Assembly: GCA_036873755.1 (NCBI GenBank) | Contig: JAVTVY010020454.1 | Coordinates: forward strand, 18,545 to 82,544 | Length of the DNA: 64,000 bases | Direction of reading: 5' to 3' | Source of the DNA: Hanleya hanleyi | Lineage: Eukaryota; Mollusca; Polyplacophora; Lepidopleurida; Hanleyidae | Shown here: in pieces, positions 10,101 to 25,100 of the stretch | Layout of the letters: the number at the start of each line of letters is the position of its first letter | Numbering within the stretch: the stretch's first letter is position 1 | The notes under the pieces: generated by a model | Seen by the model: only the letters and a program-made list of their open reading frames with translations | Databases searched by the model: none | Told to the model about the DNA's origin: nothing | Program-made: the position numbers and the translations under genes

Positions 10101-13100
10101 CATGCAAAAGTTTTGTTACTCCGAAGTCCAAAAGTATTGACAGTCCCAATATTTCGACTAAATTTTACTTACATATATATATGTTCGGAAGAAATGTGGT
10201 GCCAATGTGTACAAGGATAGAATTTATCAGTGACAATATACAAGTGTTGTTTCAGGTTTTACCAAAGTATTAAGATTACACAGCATTTAATGACTTAGCT
10301 TAGCATGTCATAGCTTAAGCAAGCCCTGGGGCTGAACATAAGAGATATCCATGCTGAAAACATACATACATAGTACATGTAATCTGGTCTCCATGGTGAA
10401 TACAGACTGATTTTCTAAATCAGCACTTAACCTTTATGACAGGCTGTGAGCGATGGGAGAAACTAACGTAGAGGCTCTGAGCTTTGTTGTTACTCATGTT
10501 TTAAGCATAGTTAGTGCTAATCCTGTCTAAACTGTATACATGCAGTATTAGCTAGAGATTGACTTGTTCATCTGCTTTTTGAATCACCATATCCAATATG
10601 GACATCCTATGATTAAATCGCGGATAAACATCGGAGACTCTCTAGCTTTCAAAATCAGAGAAAATGTGACACTATTTCCACTAGTAATGTGCTGTTCTAA
10701 CAACTTTATATTGATTGTATTATATTTTATATATTTGTAAATGAGAACAGGAAGATGTAGCGAATCTTATAGTCAGATTTGTATGAATATTCATAGGATA
10801 GCTTGTAATTTGTGTGTTGTATTGAGCTTTTTGATGGGGCGTAGCAAATAAACTTGAACTTGTCAGTTGACACTGCATTGGAGTTCTCTTTCTTATGTCA
10901 ACAGGACCCCCGAGCTCTCCCGGCCTCTCTCTGTGGATATGACAGAGTGGAACCCATTCGGTGATGATAATTTTGGCAATTACTCCGAGGATATTTTGTT
11001 TGGAAAGGAGTTTGATAAGTTACGACGGGGATCCAATAGTAGTAAGTGCAACTGGATGGGTTCTTTGTTTCTTTCTTTTGTTTAAATTTTGAATTGCTGT
11101 TGATAAATTGTGTGAGTGGCTTCGTTTGGAGTGACAAATTACTTCAGTGGAAATTGCTAGATGAAATCTTGGGCATGTCCTGAAGTTCTAGTGATAAGTA
11201 TTCCATGACACATAGAATCATGGGGTGGGTATGAAGGGAGCAAGTTGACAATGAGCAACTAAAAAATTGTCTGTACAGCGGGAGGCTTCAACAGGTTAGA
11301 GAGAACCGCCTCTCTAAAATGGAGGTAAAAAAGGTACTTTTTGTCCAACAAAATCAAGAATATATCAAACGAAGAGATATCCGTCATAGGCGACCATGGA
11401 CATATAAATCTGCATCGGATGGTATCGTAAAACAAATTTGCATAAAAATAGACGACATGTTTTGTTCTCCATTAACAATTAAACTATGCACACTTGCATT
11501 GGAAAACTACTGTTGGGACATGTAACAATATATGAGGTTAGTTACATGATTAAGTCAAAAGTTATTAAGCAAAAACGACCTTGTTTACCTCCATTTTAGG
11601 GAGGTAGTTCTCTCTAAAGTGTCTAATGATATCATATCATTTCTTGGTACCCTTGATATCATAATAAATCTCTTTAATGGCTGAAGAATAGAGAGAACAA
11701 ATGAAGTATCATGAACCAGACACCTTTGTAGAAGGGATAGAATAAAATCAATGTGAAAAAACAATTTGTTATAGCTGTGCTGTGACTAACCCGTGGTTGT
11801 GCGGTGTTTTTGTTTGTATTTTTTCAGGTATATCTAATGTAAAAAGTCGAGAAGATCTAGTCATGTCGGGCTCCGATTCCTCCGATCCTTTCAGCAATGC
11901 TCCCTTCAAAAAGCCAGGTAAATTGGGATAGTATTGTGGTAGACTGGTGCAGCCTGTCTGATCTACACTGTCCACTGCTGGTGTTTTCTGCATGGCCTTA
12001 TCTCTAATGTCTTCCCACAGTTTGTGAACTTATGAGGAATGCTCAACTTCTTTCCATATTCAGATCATCTGACTGGTTGATGAATTGATTTGGTACAAAT
12101 ATGCTCTGATATTACTCAATTTATTTCAGTTATAGTACAGTCTAGCCTCACTGTAGCACTGATTCTGATATAAAGTGGGTGCTGTGGTGTCTCCCAAATT
12201 AAAATATGCATATTATTTCAGCCCTTTTATAAGGCTACAAAATCTATAAGATGGTTTAAGTTTTGCCCCTCATTAATCGCATTATAGAGAGGTTCACACT
12301 GTAGTTTCAATAATTCCATTTTAAGGTGATCCATCCTAGTATCATCATTGATGGACGCAATGGCCCTTGAGACTTTAATTTCAAGTGACATCTGATTTGA
12401 TTTGAAGTCCATGCAAATACGATAACTGACTCTCATTTCTGCATAGATCTCAGCTCTGCATTAACTGGTCAGTTCTAAAAAATACTCAAATTGATTATCG
12501 TCATACACCATCTACCTTGAAATTGAATATTGAACGAAAATCACATTGACTAGAGTATTCCTTCGAGGTGAAAAAATGAGCACACCCCTAAACATAATAT
12601 GGTATGGTCCAACAGCAGGACTTGCATGATGTACATTCTACATATATACCTTGTTGCACAGCTGCAGTTGGGCTGTTCTTTTTTGATTGGAAAGGGGCGC
12701 TTGTTCTGTGCTCATTTTCAAGCTTCTTAACTTTCCCTGCATAAAAAACATACTTGTCACAATGGTACTAGTAAATTTGTTGGAACCAAGCATGCATTTA
12801 TCTCCCGTTGTTTCATAGCCTGGTGTTGGTAAGCAACAGAACAAGCATGTTTACAATCTGTAATAGTCCTCTGAATGCAATATTTGCTACTTTGTTTATG
12901 GTTTGTTTTGTTACCCCTTTCTTGCCTTGGATTCTTACTGCATTATTGTTGCATTTTCTTGCGTTGGGTTTGCATTTCATTATTTATTTTGAAGCTGTGT
13001 GAATTGTCTACATGATCAGTGCTTCCTCACATTAGCTGATGTTCATCCACACATTAGTATTAGTTGCAGGGATTGAAAAGTAGCCGTTTTACTCGCCAAA

Positions 13101-16100
13101 TGCGAGTAGATTTGTATTTTGGCGACCAGAAAAAATGCTACAGGTCGCCAGCAAAAAAGCATGGTGATGGTTGTTTTTGTAACGAGAATAGATTATACGT
13201 GTTCTACAGCCCGGTGATTTCGTTTTCAAGGAAGTCCACTCAATCTCCGTGCAGTTGTCTTGTCCCGTATGTAGTCATGTTACGATACGCAGTGCACACA
13301 GGTTCGGAAACCGGCGTTTTCTATTCAAGCTGTATGCTGTTCGCCTGGTTTCCGATAATGCCATGTGACTGAGCCTCGTTTTCGATTCTATCGAAGTTGA
13401 CATTTCCGCCATTTTTAGCTGCATTCGGTGACGATAGAATGGCACGGTCGAAGTTTGTAATAGCATTATTCATCCTCGCGTTTGTGATTCCTATAACCAT
13501 GGCAAAGCAGTTCAATCTTATGCAGTTTTTGACCAGCAAACGGCAACTATCCAGCCATTCAGTTAGTGGCGAAGGAAGTTCGACTGTTAGTCGAGAAGAA
13601 ACCGATCAACAACGACCAAGTAAAGAAAGTTCTGTTACGTCGCAGTTTTCAGCAAAGCTGGGCGGAAAAAAGAAAGTGGTTGAAGTACGATGGTGGAAAA
13701 CAACTCCTGTTTTGTGAACTTTGCAAATGTCATGCGCGTAAAAAAAACAAAAAAAAACCCGTCTAATTTCGTAGATGTCACTTGACCAATCTTACACGGT
13801 AAGAGTTGTCAAGTGACATCTACGAAATTACTGTCTGTCCCAGATAATATATTCCGAGACGTTTTCGGCGATATTTCGGAAACAATTTATCATACAGCAT
13901 TGAAACTTCTCACAGTATATCAACTAAAAAATACAAATTTTTCCTCCATATTTCATTGAAACCAGTTGGTCATTTTATTTTTTTAATGTCTTTCGACTTT
14001 ATTTCCTTCGATTTTCACCGTAAATAATTGGCCCCTAGAAGTATAATTTGGCCCCTAGAAATTTCTCGTCTAGGGGCCAATGGCTACTAGGTCACAATGA
14101 AACATTTCAACCCCTGAGTTGTTCAGTACTCCAATGTTGAGTGAAAATGATTTTGCCACTGGTAGTAGGTTATTGTAGCTTTGCACAGTGTTTCCATACT
14201 ATGTGGAAGAAGTGGAGGGGGGGTGGAGGAGGGGGGAGGGGGTATTCTACTTTCATCCACTCAGTCCCTCCGAACTTTGTTTTGAGACAGTGCAACTAGG
14301 GATTTCTTTCAAATTTGGTCTGTGCATACCCGCCACAAGATGTCGATTCCGATTGTATTTAGTTCACATACACTTATGTGGTGCCTCCTAGGAGCCAACT
14401 CCAAATCTTGTTTCTGAGCAATAAAGTCGAAACCACTTAGATGGTTCTATCCATCCATGGGTGGTGCCAGGTAGGAGGTGTAAGCCTTCACTGACAGACA
14501 GCCCTAGTTGAAAATAACTGATCTTCTCACCAGAGGTGACATACTGTCTATATATAATACATTATTGGCAGACTTAACCAGTGGACCTTGTGATTGGCTG
14601 GATGTTTGACCAGTCCTCTCCATAAGCCAATGAAAATACCTGATTTATTATTGGAAATATTGAGTTAACCAATCAGTTGTTTCAAAACTGCAAGATATCC
14701 CTTGATACCATGGATACCTTAAACCTATCAGAATCACTCTCACTGCACATATCTGAACTCAATTTGCAAGCCAAGCCACAATTGGTTCCTAAGCACAAAT
14801 GCATGCATTTATAGTAGAGCTAAATACTCCCTCCATTTTTTTTTCTGGGAGTTAAGCTTGTTAGACTAGGAATTTAGTTTAGCCAGACCAACGGATTGCC
14901 GTGTACCAGGCCTTTAACATAGATAATTTTATTTAGAGTCGAATGTGTTTTCATACATGGAACATTAGCTCAAAACAGGAGTTATTCACTGACAGAACAA
15001 TAATATCAAACCAGCCTGATGTGATTTCTAGATTACCAGGCCTGATATAGATGGACATGGCATTACCCACACAATATTCTGATACATACTATTTCTGCTC
15101 ATGAAGGTACATACACTTACCATCCACATATAAGTTATAGCTACATGTATTTATTATTTAGAAAGTGAATTAATCTGTACTACAGTAAATCCTAATCATC
15201 ATAGTCAAAGGATATGTGACGTTTACATACGAAAAACTCCTGTGTGTGATGGTAATAAAGCCGATTTATTTTTCCAATCCAAAACCTGCCGTATAAGATT
15301 TTTCTTGAAGTTTACATACTGAAATATCCCCTTCAAAAAAACTGAGATGTTCAGTTGCATAAACATGGAGATATGATTGATCAAAATGTGCTCCTGGGCT
15401 TATTTTGGGGCATTTTCATGAAGGATTTTCTCCTCTAGCAAAAATATGACACCTCAAACCAAAACCATTCGTGGTTCTTTCCAATAAACAAACTTCCTAA
15501 TATATTGTGTGACAAAATTATTTTGGTTTGAAGTGTCATATTTTTGCTATAAGAGAAAATTCTTATTGTAAATGCCTCAAAAATACCAAATCAGGTCGAG
15601 GAGCACATTTTAATCAATCATATCTCCATTTTTATACAACGGAGCATCGCAATTTCTTCGAGGCCGATATTTCAGTATGTAAACTTCTAGAAAAATCTGA
15701 CTTGGCAGGTTTTGGATCGAAAAAAAATAAATTCAGCTTGATTACCATCACGCACATGAGAGTAATTTCCATATTGTCGTCACATATTCTTTAATCCCCC
15801 CAATTTTATGGAGAGAATTCAATCACACATTTCAAATAAATTTGATCATCCTATAAAGTCATTAAAATAATGGCTTTGATTAATTAGAGAATCAACTGTA
15901 ATGTTGATTAAGTATTGATAATTTCGTCTTCTGGTTTGGTATTGTGGGGATGTTGCAGTTAGATTTAGTATACATCTCATATGCAAGAGATGTTCGGTAC
16001 ATGTTCTCATGTTTTCATTTGCTCTATTCTGTACTGTTCGTGTTCGTTGGAGAAATTCACCAGTGTGAGGAAGCATAAATCATTTCCCCATTCTGATTTT

Positions 16101-19100
16101 TTTCAACAACTTAACCACTAATGCTTCTAACATTTCCTTCCTCGTATTTATTATATTATTTTGCTATAGAAAACAAAATATTGCTTCATTTGAGTTTAGC
16201 ATGGTTTTCATGTTTAATCAACCGATTTCAACGTATTAATTTGACAAATAGTGTAGAATGCTATTTTAGTTTTGTTTCTCAGCTTTGCTCAGTAAATTTA
16301 ATTGCTTCCATTAACTTCTCTTAACCTTGTGCACTTTTGAGTGAATATGAGAAAGATCGTTTTTGCTGTAGCCTGAAAGCCTCCTAAAAGTGAATGTTAT
16401 TTCCCTTAGCTCTTCTTTGGAGAGTTATGTCCCTTCGTATGGTTGCTTGCATGTCCCTTTCTTGTGGTCATGTGTTCGTGTCCCTATTTCAGGCCGTAAA
16501 ATCCACAGCAATGCTAGCTCCAGCAGTGATCGGCAACAAAACAGTGCCAGAAGTTCTATCTCAAGTTACGGAGGTAAAATAAAAACCAAATGAATTCTTT
16601 ACAGAATGCAATATATAATATTCAAGTTTTTTTCCCCTCCATTTTATTGTGTGTTTTTACACTTGTGAAGAGAAAATCTTGGGGGAGAATGGAGGTTGCT
16701 TAGTTTAGGTCAAAGGAATCGGACCCTACATACTTGAAGTGACATAGCAGCAGTGTGCATCGATCTACTGAGTGGAATGTGGAGTAAGCATCTATCGGGA
16801 AAGACTTTTCGATATGATCAAAGGAAGATGTTCTGATCATATTATCACCATTGCCACTAGTCACAGACATGGAATTTGCTGCAGGGGAGCCCCTAGTCAT
16901 ATTCTAGGTGATGGCAAACTAAGAATCCATAACAGTGCCATGTGATGACATGTTGTGCTTCAACGGCTTCAAATGGCTTCAACAGTTGCAAAGCATCTCC
17001 GCAGCATGGACATGTTGTTTAATTCCATATCATTGCTATTTACATTTGTGCAGCTTCTTCCATGTACCCGTGTACAAGTTGTGAAATGTGTTTGCTCAAA
17101 ATCTCACAGGGTGTTCTCATATTGTCTGTACAAACTCTCCATTATGTGTCCAATAGGTTTATACTGGTGGTCCTTCCACATACCATCTTCACAATGTCCT
17201 GGTTTCTTTTTCAGCCAAATGTTCCACCCACATTCAGTGTTTACGAATGTTGTCACATGAAAATATGCCATGGTCACCATCTGATTGGTCAATATACACA
17301 GGATATTTCTTTGCTGATTGAAGTATGTAGGACAGAGATACTCCTGGTTCAGCGAGGACATACAAATTCAGAGCTCAATATAACTGAAATACTGTTGAAG
17401 CGACGTTAAGTCATATTTTATTCACTCTCTCAGGGATTCATAGAAGTCCAAATTTTTACTACCCACTATAAAATATTGAGTTCTTTTTATGCTCAAATTG
17501 AGTTTTTCCAAGTTTTTACGGCCCACCCACAAGTTGATATTGAGTTTTTGAATGTTTTTACCACCCTACCAATTAAGATATGAACAAATAGTTTCTGTAG
17601 TACTAAGGTGAGCTATCTAATGTGATTTGGATAATGGTCATCTGAATGACAAAAAAACACATGTTCTGTATTGTAACTTGCTCAATTATTTTAATAGATT
17701 TCATTTTTTTGGACCTCGTGTTTGTAGCAACACCAACAGCGGTAAGAGATCACAAACTATCATAAACATTCAAAGATAATTATCATATAACGCTTGCAAG
17801 AGACGCTATAAAATCCTTACATCATCAGCGGATTTTCACGTAAGATGTAGCAGCTGTCAAGCAGAATGATGTCTTGAACTCAGACTTCTACTTTACGTCC
17901 ATCGCATGGTTGCCGTCAAACTTCAGAACAAAGGAACTGCATGGGTAGAATTTTGCAAAATTTGGATTCTTAGTGGCTTAGTTTGTGAGAATCCAAAGAA
18001 TCCAAATTTGCGGAACCAAGCATTTCGTGACCAGTTGCCATTTTCACTAGTGCTAGTTACTGCACAACTAGATGTAAACTTCTCAATGGGAAAAATTGAA
18101 ATCGCCTCATTTATTCTGAGGAGGGTGGTTAGCACACTTATAATAGCACAAATTAGTTCAGGCGAGTGATTATCTCCATTGATGAGCAGTATTCAATCTA
18201 AACATGTTTGGTAAGTGGTAAGTATATACTCTTAATTTTATTTCATTTGTATCTTTGTATTGCATATGAAACAAATATTGGAATTGTCTGCATTGCAAAA
18301 AAAAATAATAATCATAAAAAAAAAAAAAAATAAATAAATAAATAAAAATCTGGCCACCTGCTCCATTCCCTGACAAGCAGTAAATCAACAATTGTTATTA
18401 ATGAACCTTTATATAAAGACTAGGCTATGGATTTATATGAGATACGCAAAAACATTTAAAAAAATAAGGAAATTCCAGATATTTTTGTACCACATTTTCT
18501 CATTTTATACCATGATGGTTTTTACAGTGAAAGATAAAAATTACCAACAAAAATTCAAGACTCACGGACATAAACAAGAAATGCAATGCCGTTAAAGTTA
18601 AAATCTAGACCTCAAATAAACCGACTTCTGAAGAAATGCATGTTCTCAACGTAAAGTGCTAGGCCGCGTTGTTGTTGTTGTTCATGACGGGTATCATACA
18701 CGCAATGTCTCGGCCGTAGCAACGATCCATTTTTATTTTCATAAATTTCCTACCGCTTGATTCTACTTTGCCCGATGTTCTGTCTTAGGGAAAATTGTTT
18801 GTCATTCTAATTATGAACGAATCCGAATCAAATTCATCTGCTAAATGATATCCAAAATGTCCCAGGACCAGGTTTCATTTTCACCCTCGTGTATTTTTCG
18901 TCTGCAGACCGCCAGCTAGCATTCAATTCCTTCATATAGACTGTTTTCGTCTGTTGGGTTTAACGTAGGTAGCTGTGCACCAGCAGCCGAGCAAAGGAGA
19001 ATACACTCATACCTTCGGCGCCAGTCGGGAACCATTACAGAGAGTATTCGAGGCTCCCAAAAAATAATCGAGCAAAGGTCTCCGAGGTTTAGTTAGCGCA

Positions 19101-22100
19101 TTACGTCAGCAAAATCTGAATCCGTTTGTGTACGTTTCGCAGAACTCGCAAATTGTCGAAAGATCGGCGATGATTTTCACATCACTGAAATAATTTGCAC
19201 CATTTCGAGTATTGAGTTTTCGTCAAAAACATTGAGTATTTCTTGTCCAAAACGTACACTTTTGAGTTTTTTGCTGTCTATATTCAGTTTTTGACATTTT
19301 TTTTCTACCGTTTAACGGTAGTAAAAACGGACGTCTATGAATCCCTGTCTCTCTCACACACACACTCACCATGATTCCATACAATCTTCAGATTAACATG
19401 ACTGAAATATTGTTGAAGTGACGTTAAATCATATTTTATTCACTCAAACACACACACTCACCATGATTCCATACAATTTCAGATTAACATGACTGAAATA
19501 TTGTTGTGAAGTGACGTTGAATCATATTTTATTCACTCAAACACACACACTCACCATGATTCCATACAAGCTCCAGATTAACATGACTGAAATATTGTTG
19601 TGAAGTGACGTTAAATCATATTTCATTCACTCACTTACTCACACACACTCGCCATGATTCCATACAAGCTCCGGAGTGGTTGTTACATGTACATGTGTGA
19701 GGAGTGGTTCTTCTGTGTGGTTGAGTCTGCATTTCCATTGTATGGTCTCTGGAAAATCTCTATGCCACTAAACATTTTTGACCTGTTCTGATTTTCAAAG
19801 TCCCTGACATCGTGATCCCTAGAAATTACTATTAGATAAATTGCAGCAAGCACACATTGCATGATTACTACATCATAGTTGTCCTACCTTCTGTCCCGTA
19901 GATTTTCCAATGAGTCAGAGTATTTGCCTATGCACAGTATGACATCACTATGAAAAGTAATGCTGTGACATTGTCACTATGATACCACCATTGTTTAATT
20001 ATGACATCTGAGCACATTGATGATACAACATGTGGTTATTCACATAATTTACCTGATCTTGACAGCTGCATAACCGGGAAATTGCGGCAAACTTACACCA
20101 ATCCGGCTGATTGATTTTGATGATGCAAGTCGGTACCGAATTTACTTTGTTGTCCCAATTTGGGATCACAATTATTAAATCTGGTCAATTGTGTGGGGCA
20201 TGTTTTGAAGCCTTGTGCATGGGTTCCCACTCAAAACAGAGTAACAGGCTTAAAACCAGGTTTTTATTTTTAGTTTTCACCAGGTAATTTTTCGTCCAAA
20301 CTGCTCTTAAACAGATACATCAGGGAATGCCCGCGAGACTGTGAGCTAGTGTGAACCTAAATGTAATTTGTTTTGACCAGGTAATTTGTCCTCCTGACTG
20401 CTCTTAAATAGATACATCAGAGAATGCCCATGAGACTGTGAACTAGTGTGAACCTAAACCTGGCCATATTGGAGAGTATGTGTACAAAAACTGACTATTC
20501 TACTGTTGTTCATTGTATTAGAGATTTCAGGTGATTGTTGTTTATATTTTATTGAGTTTAGAAATTGATCACAGATGGATTTATTGATCTCCCTATGTAA
20601 CCATGGCAACAGTGCATTATGGGATGCCACATGTCAGAACATGTTTATTACGGAGATAATATATTTTCCACATATTATTGTTAGAGGAATTGATTGCTAC
20701 ATTGTTGCAACATTTTTCAAGCCACTCCTATTTTAGTAGTCTTATGCTGATGTATTGAAGAGCATTATTATGTTCTACACAACAGTAATACATGTAGTAT
20801 ATGGTAGATGCATATTACATGTGTTTACCAGCTTAATTCCTGTAAAATTCAGATATCTAATTTAGATAACTATACAGGGCTTCAGATTACCCTAATTTGG
20901 GCACACCCTATAGTCCGTGCGGCAAAATTTTCTAGGCAGGAAATGCACCCAAATTAGTGAAGAAAATTTCCTGAATTCTGGAAAAATAGGTAGACTTTGA
21001 GTCAGATATGAGGCTTAATTGATGAGGAATATCCATGAACATAATTGAACATTGATTCTCAATAATTTTTTTATTTTTTTTTATTTTTTTGCTAATTCTG
21101 GCGCATTTGGGCACAATGTTTAATGTTGTATCTAGGGGTATTAATCTAAAGCCCTACCATGGTCTATGAAATTCAGATATCTGATCTAGATAGCCATGGT
21201 CTATATTACTTAAGTTTGAATAATTGTACCATATATACATGGTAAGAAGTTGTAATGGGACAATTTCTTTACTCTTATCAAGAGAAATCTGAACTTGAGA
21301 TTTTTCATGATTGTCTATCACTTATTTTGTATATTGTTTGCCTACATTGGATGGCTAGTAAACACTCAAATAATGTACAATGTTTATACATCAGTTGTGC
21401 ATGTACCTCTACAGTTATTTTCGTAAAAAAACAAACTGTTTTTACCTTTTCATTTTCTGCCTACTTATAAGGTGATAGATAATATTGTCAGCGCTTACAT
21501 ACTGTACTTGTCCTTGCCCTTCAGAAGTAACAAGAAATATATATATATATGAAGGGTGTTGCATATAACTCATGATCATGGGTTTGTAAATAGATATATA
21601 CATACGTAGTAGAATAGTTTATTACAATAACATTTTGTATAGTTTATATACCAGTAGTCCGAAATTGTACCCAGCCAAAATCATTTTATAGTTCTTTGTA
21701 CATATTACAGTATATCTATGTATTTTTAATGGCTTCGTGAAAAGCATTACGTGAACTCGTTTATGCTATGGCAATGTTACTAGAGATAGTGAAAGTGAAA
21801 CTGAAATAGGACGTGCTCCATGAGTACAGTGTACATGTAATTAAATTCTTGGTAATTTGGTGACTTCCAACTATTTTCTTCCATATAACTGATTTTCTTA
21901 ATAATTTTTTTATTCGTGCATGATTGTGTTTGTTATTCTAATAATGCTTCCTTCTGCTATCTCTGAATGATATTTGCAGACAAATTATTAACGTTATTGA
22001 TTATGAGACGTCAGTTTTTCAAAATTTCTTGCGTGCATTTGGAAAGGGGGGGTGTAAATATTCATTCAGTGTATTTTGAAAATATTTGAAGTTGAAGTTT

Positions 22101-25100
22101 CTTTCTATGATCAGTTCATGATAGTGGCGGACTTAACAGGACTAATAAATTGTGTTAGAGGAATTGTGTTTGTCTTTTGACCATTGTTACCTATTCTGAC
22201 CTCTGACCTTGTTGTGACTTCCACTACATACATTTTTCACCCTCGTTCTTTCTGTGACCCTGTCGTGAAATGTAAGGATCCCGAAACAGAGAAAAGGGAA
22301 AATGTATCCAGCACTGCCAATGCAAGGTTTGAATTTTTTAGAAAGTTTCTGTTTTTGGAAAAAAGCAAATGACATAACAAATCTATGCAAATAAACAGTA
22401 AGAGTTGGGATTTCCTGTAGTTTGATTACATGTGCATGCATGTTTTTCGTTTATCTCATGGTCACATACTAATATTACCTTTGATACCTTTCCATAAACT
22501 AGTCCACCATATTTATCATTCTATTGACAATTGTGCTGAACAGACTCAATTGTCAGAGTTTGGACCCTCCAAAAACCTCAGACTGCTTTAGTCTGAAAAC
22601 AGTGGCTTTATCCAGTATATTGTATGAAGAAATGAACGAGTTATATGCTCCATTATAGGAAAATAACCCATGTTACAGTGTTCTGTGTAGCTGTGATATG
22701 CTTGATAATGTTGATTTGCAGTAAGCCAGATACACAAAAGCTACAAACTTCAATTTATCCACATTGCAGTCAGAGGATATGTCTGACCATAGAGGAATAC
22801 AATCTGAAGCCATTCGATTTTTGTGGTAGAAACACAACTAGTCCATGTCATTATGTTTTTCAAATATTGATTATTGTTTGTTTGCTGGTAGTACAATGTG
22901 CTGTGTCTTTTTCTGAATGGACAGTTCATCCATCACATGTATGTAATTTGAAATTCAGCTATACGCAGAAATCTACAAGTGCTATTCTGTGTTTCTCTTG
23001 TCATTTAGCCATTTTTGTGTACCCATGCATGTTGAAAGCTGCTGGTATTTTCCAACATTATTAATGGATGTTAATACGTCATTGTTTATTAGTGTTGCAG
23101 AATATGCTGCACAGCTTGTTGATGACACATGACATTGATATGGCATTTTTTATGTGCTACTGTGTAGATATATTTTGTTTATTTTATCCTATTTTATCGA
23201 TGCAGATGGCATGACAATGAGTCGTTACTGTAAAATCTATTTTAACTATGCCAAGTTGAAGGTCACAATATGAATCAGTAGTATACATGCATGTACATGC
23301 TGTTTTTATACCTACCTGTCAAAATGGGTGAGTTAGTATCTGGGGACTACTTCTGGAGTTTTTGATGTATTTTCTCTTGGACATTCCAGGAGACCTAGCC
23401 ATCAGGACTGCCTACACTGTATCTAACCAAAAATCTGGTATGTAGGTACGCAGACTAGCTGAAATGCCGATACGTATAGGAATTTGTGACAAGTAGTAGG
23501 AACAAAGAAGACATTTTTCACTTAGCAAAGCCTTGATTTACCCAATTTACGGAAGAAAAAACTCAATTCTAGTTCACTAGTATTTACTAGCCAATTTTGT
23601 TCCTTGTATATTGATGAGCAACCATTTGTCAGGGATTTTGGTAATACATAGTAGTTAATATGTTCTGCTTTCTTTCGAAGTCATTCCTTCTCTGCTTTGC
23701 TGTGATTATCTTTATTTCTGTTTTGATTTTGGGTTGTCAACTGTTTTAAATTATTATTTTGCACTGATATTTGGATAATTGACATCAATAATGTGTTGCT
23801 ACAGTAACCTTATTTTTGGAAACATTTTGCATATTAAATTGCCAACTAGCCTACTGTATTTCTTCTAATTATTCAGACAGCAAAACTTAACTTCAGGCAT
23901 CTGTGGAGATAAATACTGCTAAAACTCTCTAGATAACTTTTCAGTTCTTGGGATAAGTAACACATCCATGCCTCAGTTGACATAAAGATTGTTTTCTGGT
24001 TCTAAGTCTAAAAATGCTGTTCTGAAAATTAGAAGAAGTGGGGTACTCACAAAGCAACTATTGTCATGTTGGTGGCAGATTAATGGTGAAAAATTAGCAA
24101 GGTGAAATCAGGAAAAACCTGCTCTTCATAGGAACAGGGTATATCATTTATTGGAATAATTTTGTCATAGTCTAATCCTGTGTTAATTTATGTGTTACCT
24201 GTAGTTAATAAGATAACTCGTACGAGATACTATGTAATTACAGTTAAACCATATCTACCTGAAAACTGTTTCTGACCCTGGATTCTTCCAGTTTTCCTTT
24301 TCTCGAACTTCTGCTAAAGGACATACTTTGCATGTAGTAGTTGTAATACTGCAGATCAATTTTATGAGAGTTTAAATCTAAATGCAATATTTACAGACCC
24401 CAGGCAAAATATATGTGATAACCTACATGTAGAAATTTCCTAATATATTGATGTAGATAAAAATGTTGCGAATTGGCTGAAACTATGTTTTGATCTAGTC
24501 TACGAGAAATGTTTCAATTAATTTAAATTTTCCAAGTGCTTTCAAAGGAACTAACGTGATAAATCCCAACATGGAATATAAATATCATGTTCAATTTAGT
24601 AATAGATAATAAAAAAACCTTGATAGTGTATCGTGCTGTATGGATGTGCAAAAATTAAGTGGAGATAACTGGCTTTGGACTTCTATAGCCATTGTTCACC
24701 TCATTGACAAAATTTCACAATGCACCCTACAGTCGGGATTCTGGAAGTTATTATGACTATTACGTAGTGTTAATGGCTGGTAGACCCAATTCAGGTTTGA
24801 TTTGTCACATACCAATTAAATGACACTGGTCTAATCACTATCTAGTCAAAGAGGAGGATTATCTGGAGGTTATGAACTTATTGCAGTAACTTAGTTGGTA
24901 AAGTTGACATATCAACTTGTTGGCATTATACAGCTATGAATGGATTATTGCAGCATGGCAGCATAGATGCTGGTACAGCCTATGTATCAACTTGTTGTTC
25001 AGTACTAGACAACCTTTTTACCATGCTAGTGCAGTCTACATATCAAATTGTTAGATTAGCATATGGATGATACAGCATGTACCGGTATCCAACTTGTTAA

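Noticed and set aside
22645..23064. 139-codon open frame in an intron
   Set aside because: AT-rich, with an odd composition of hydrophobic residues and Cys and no recognisable family or splice context.
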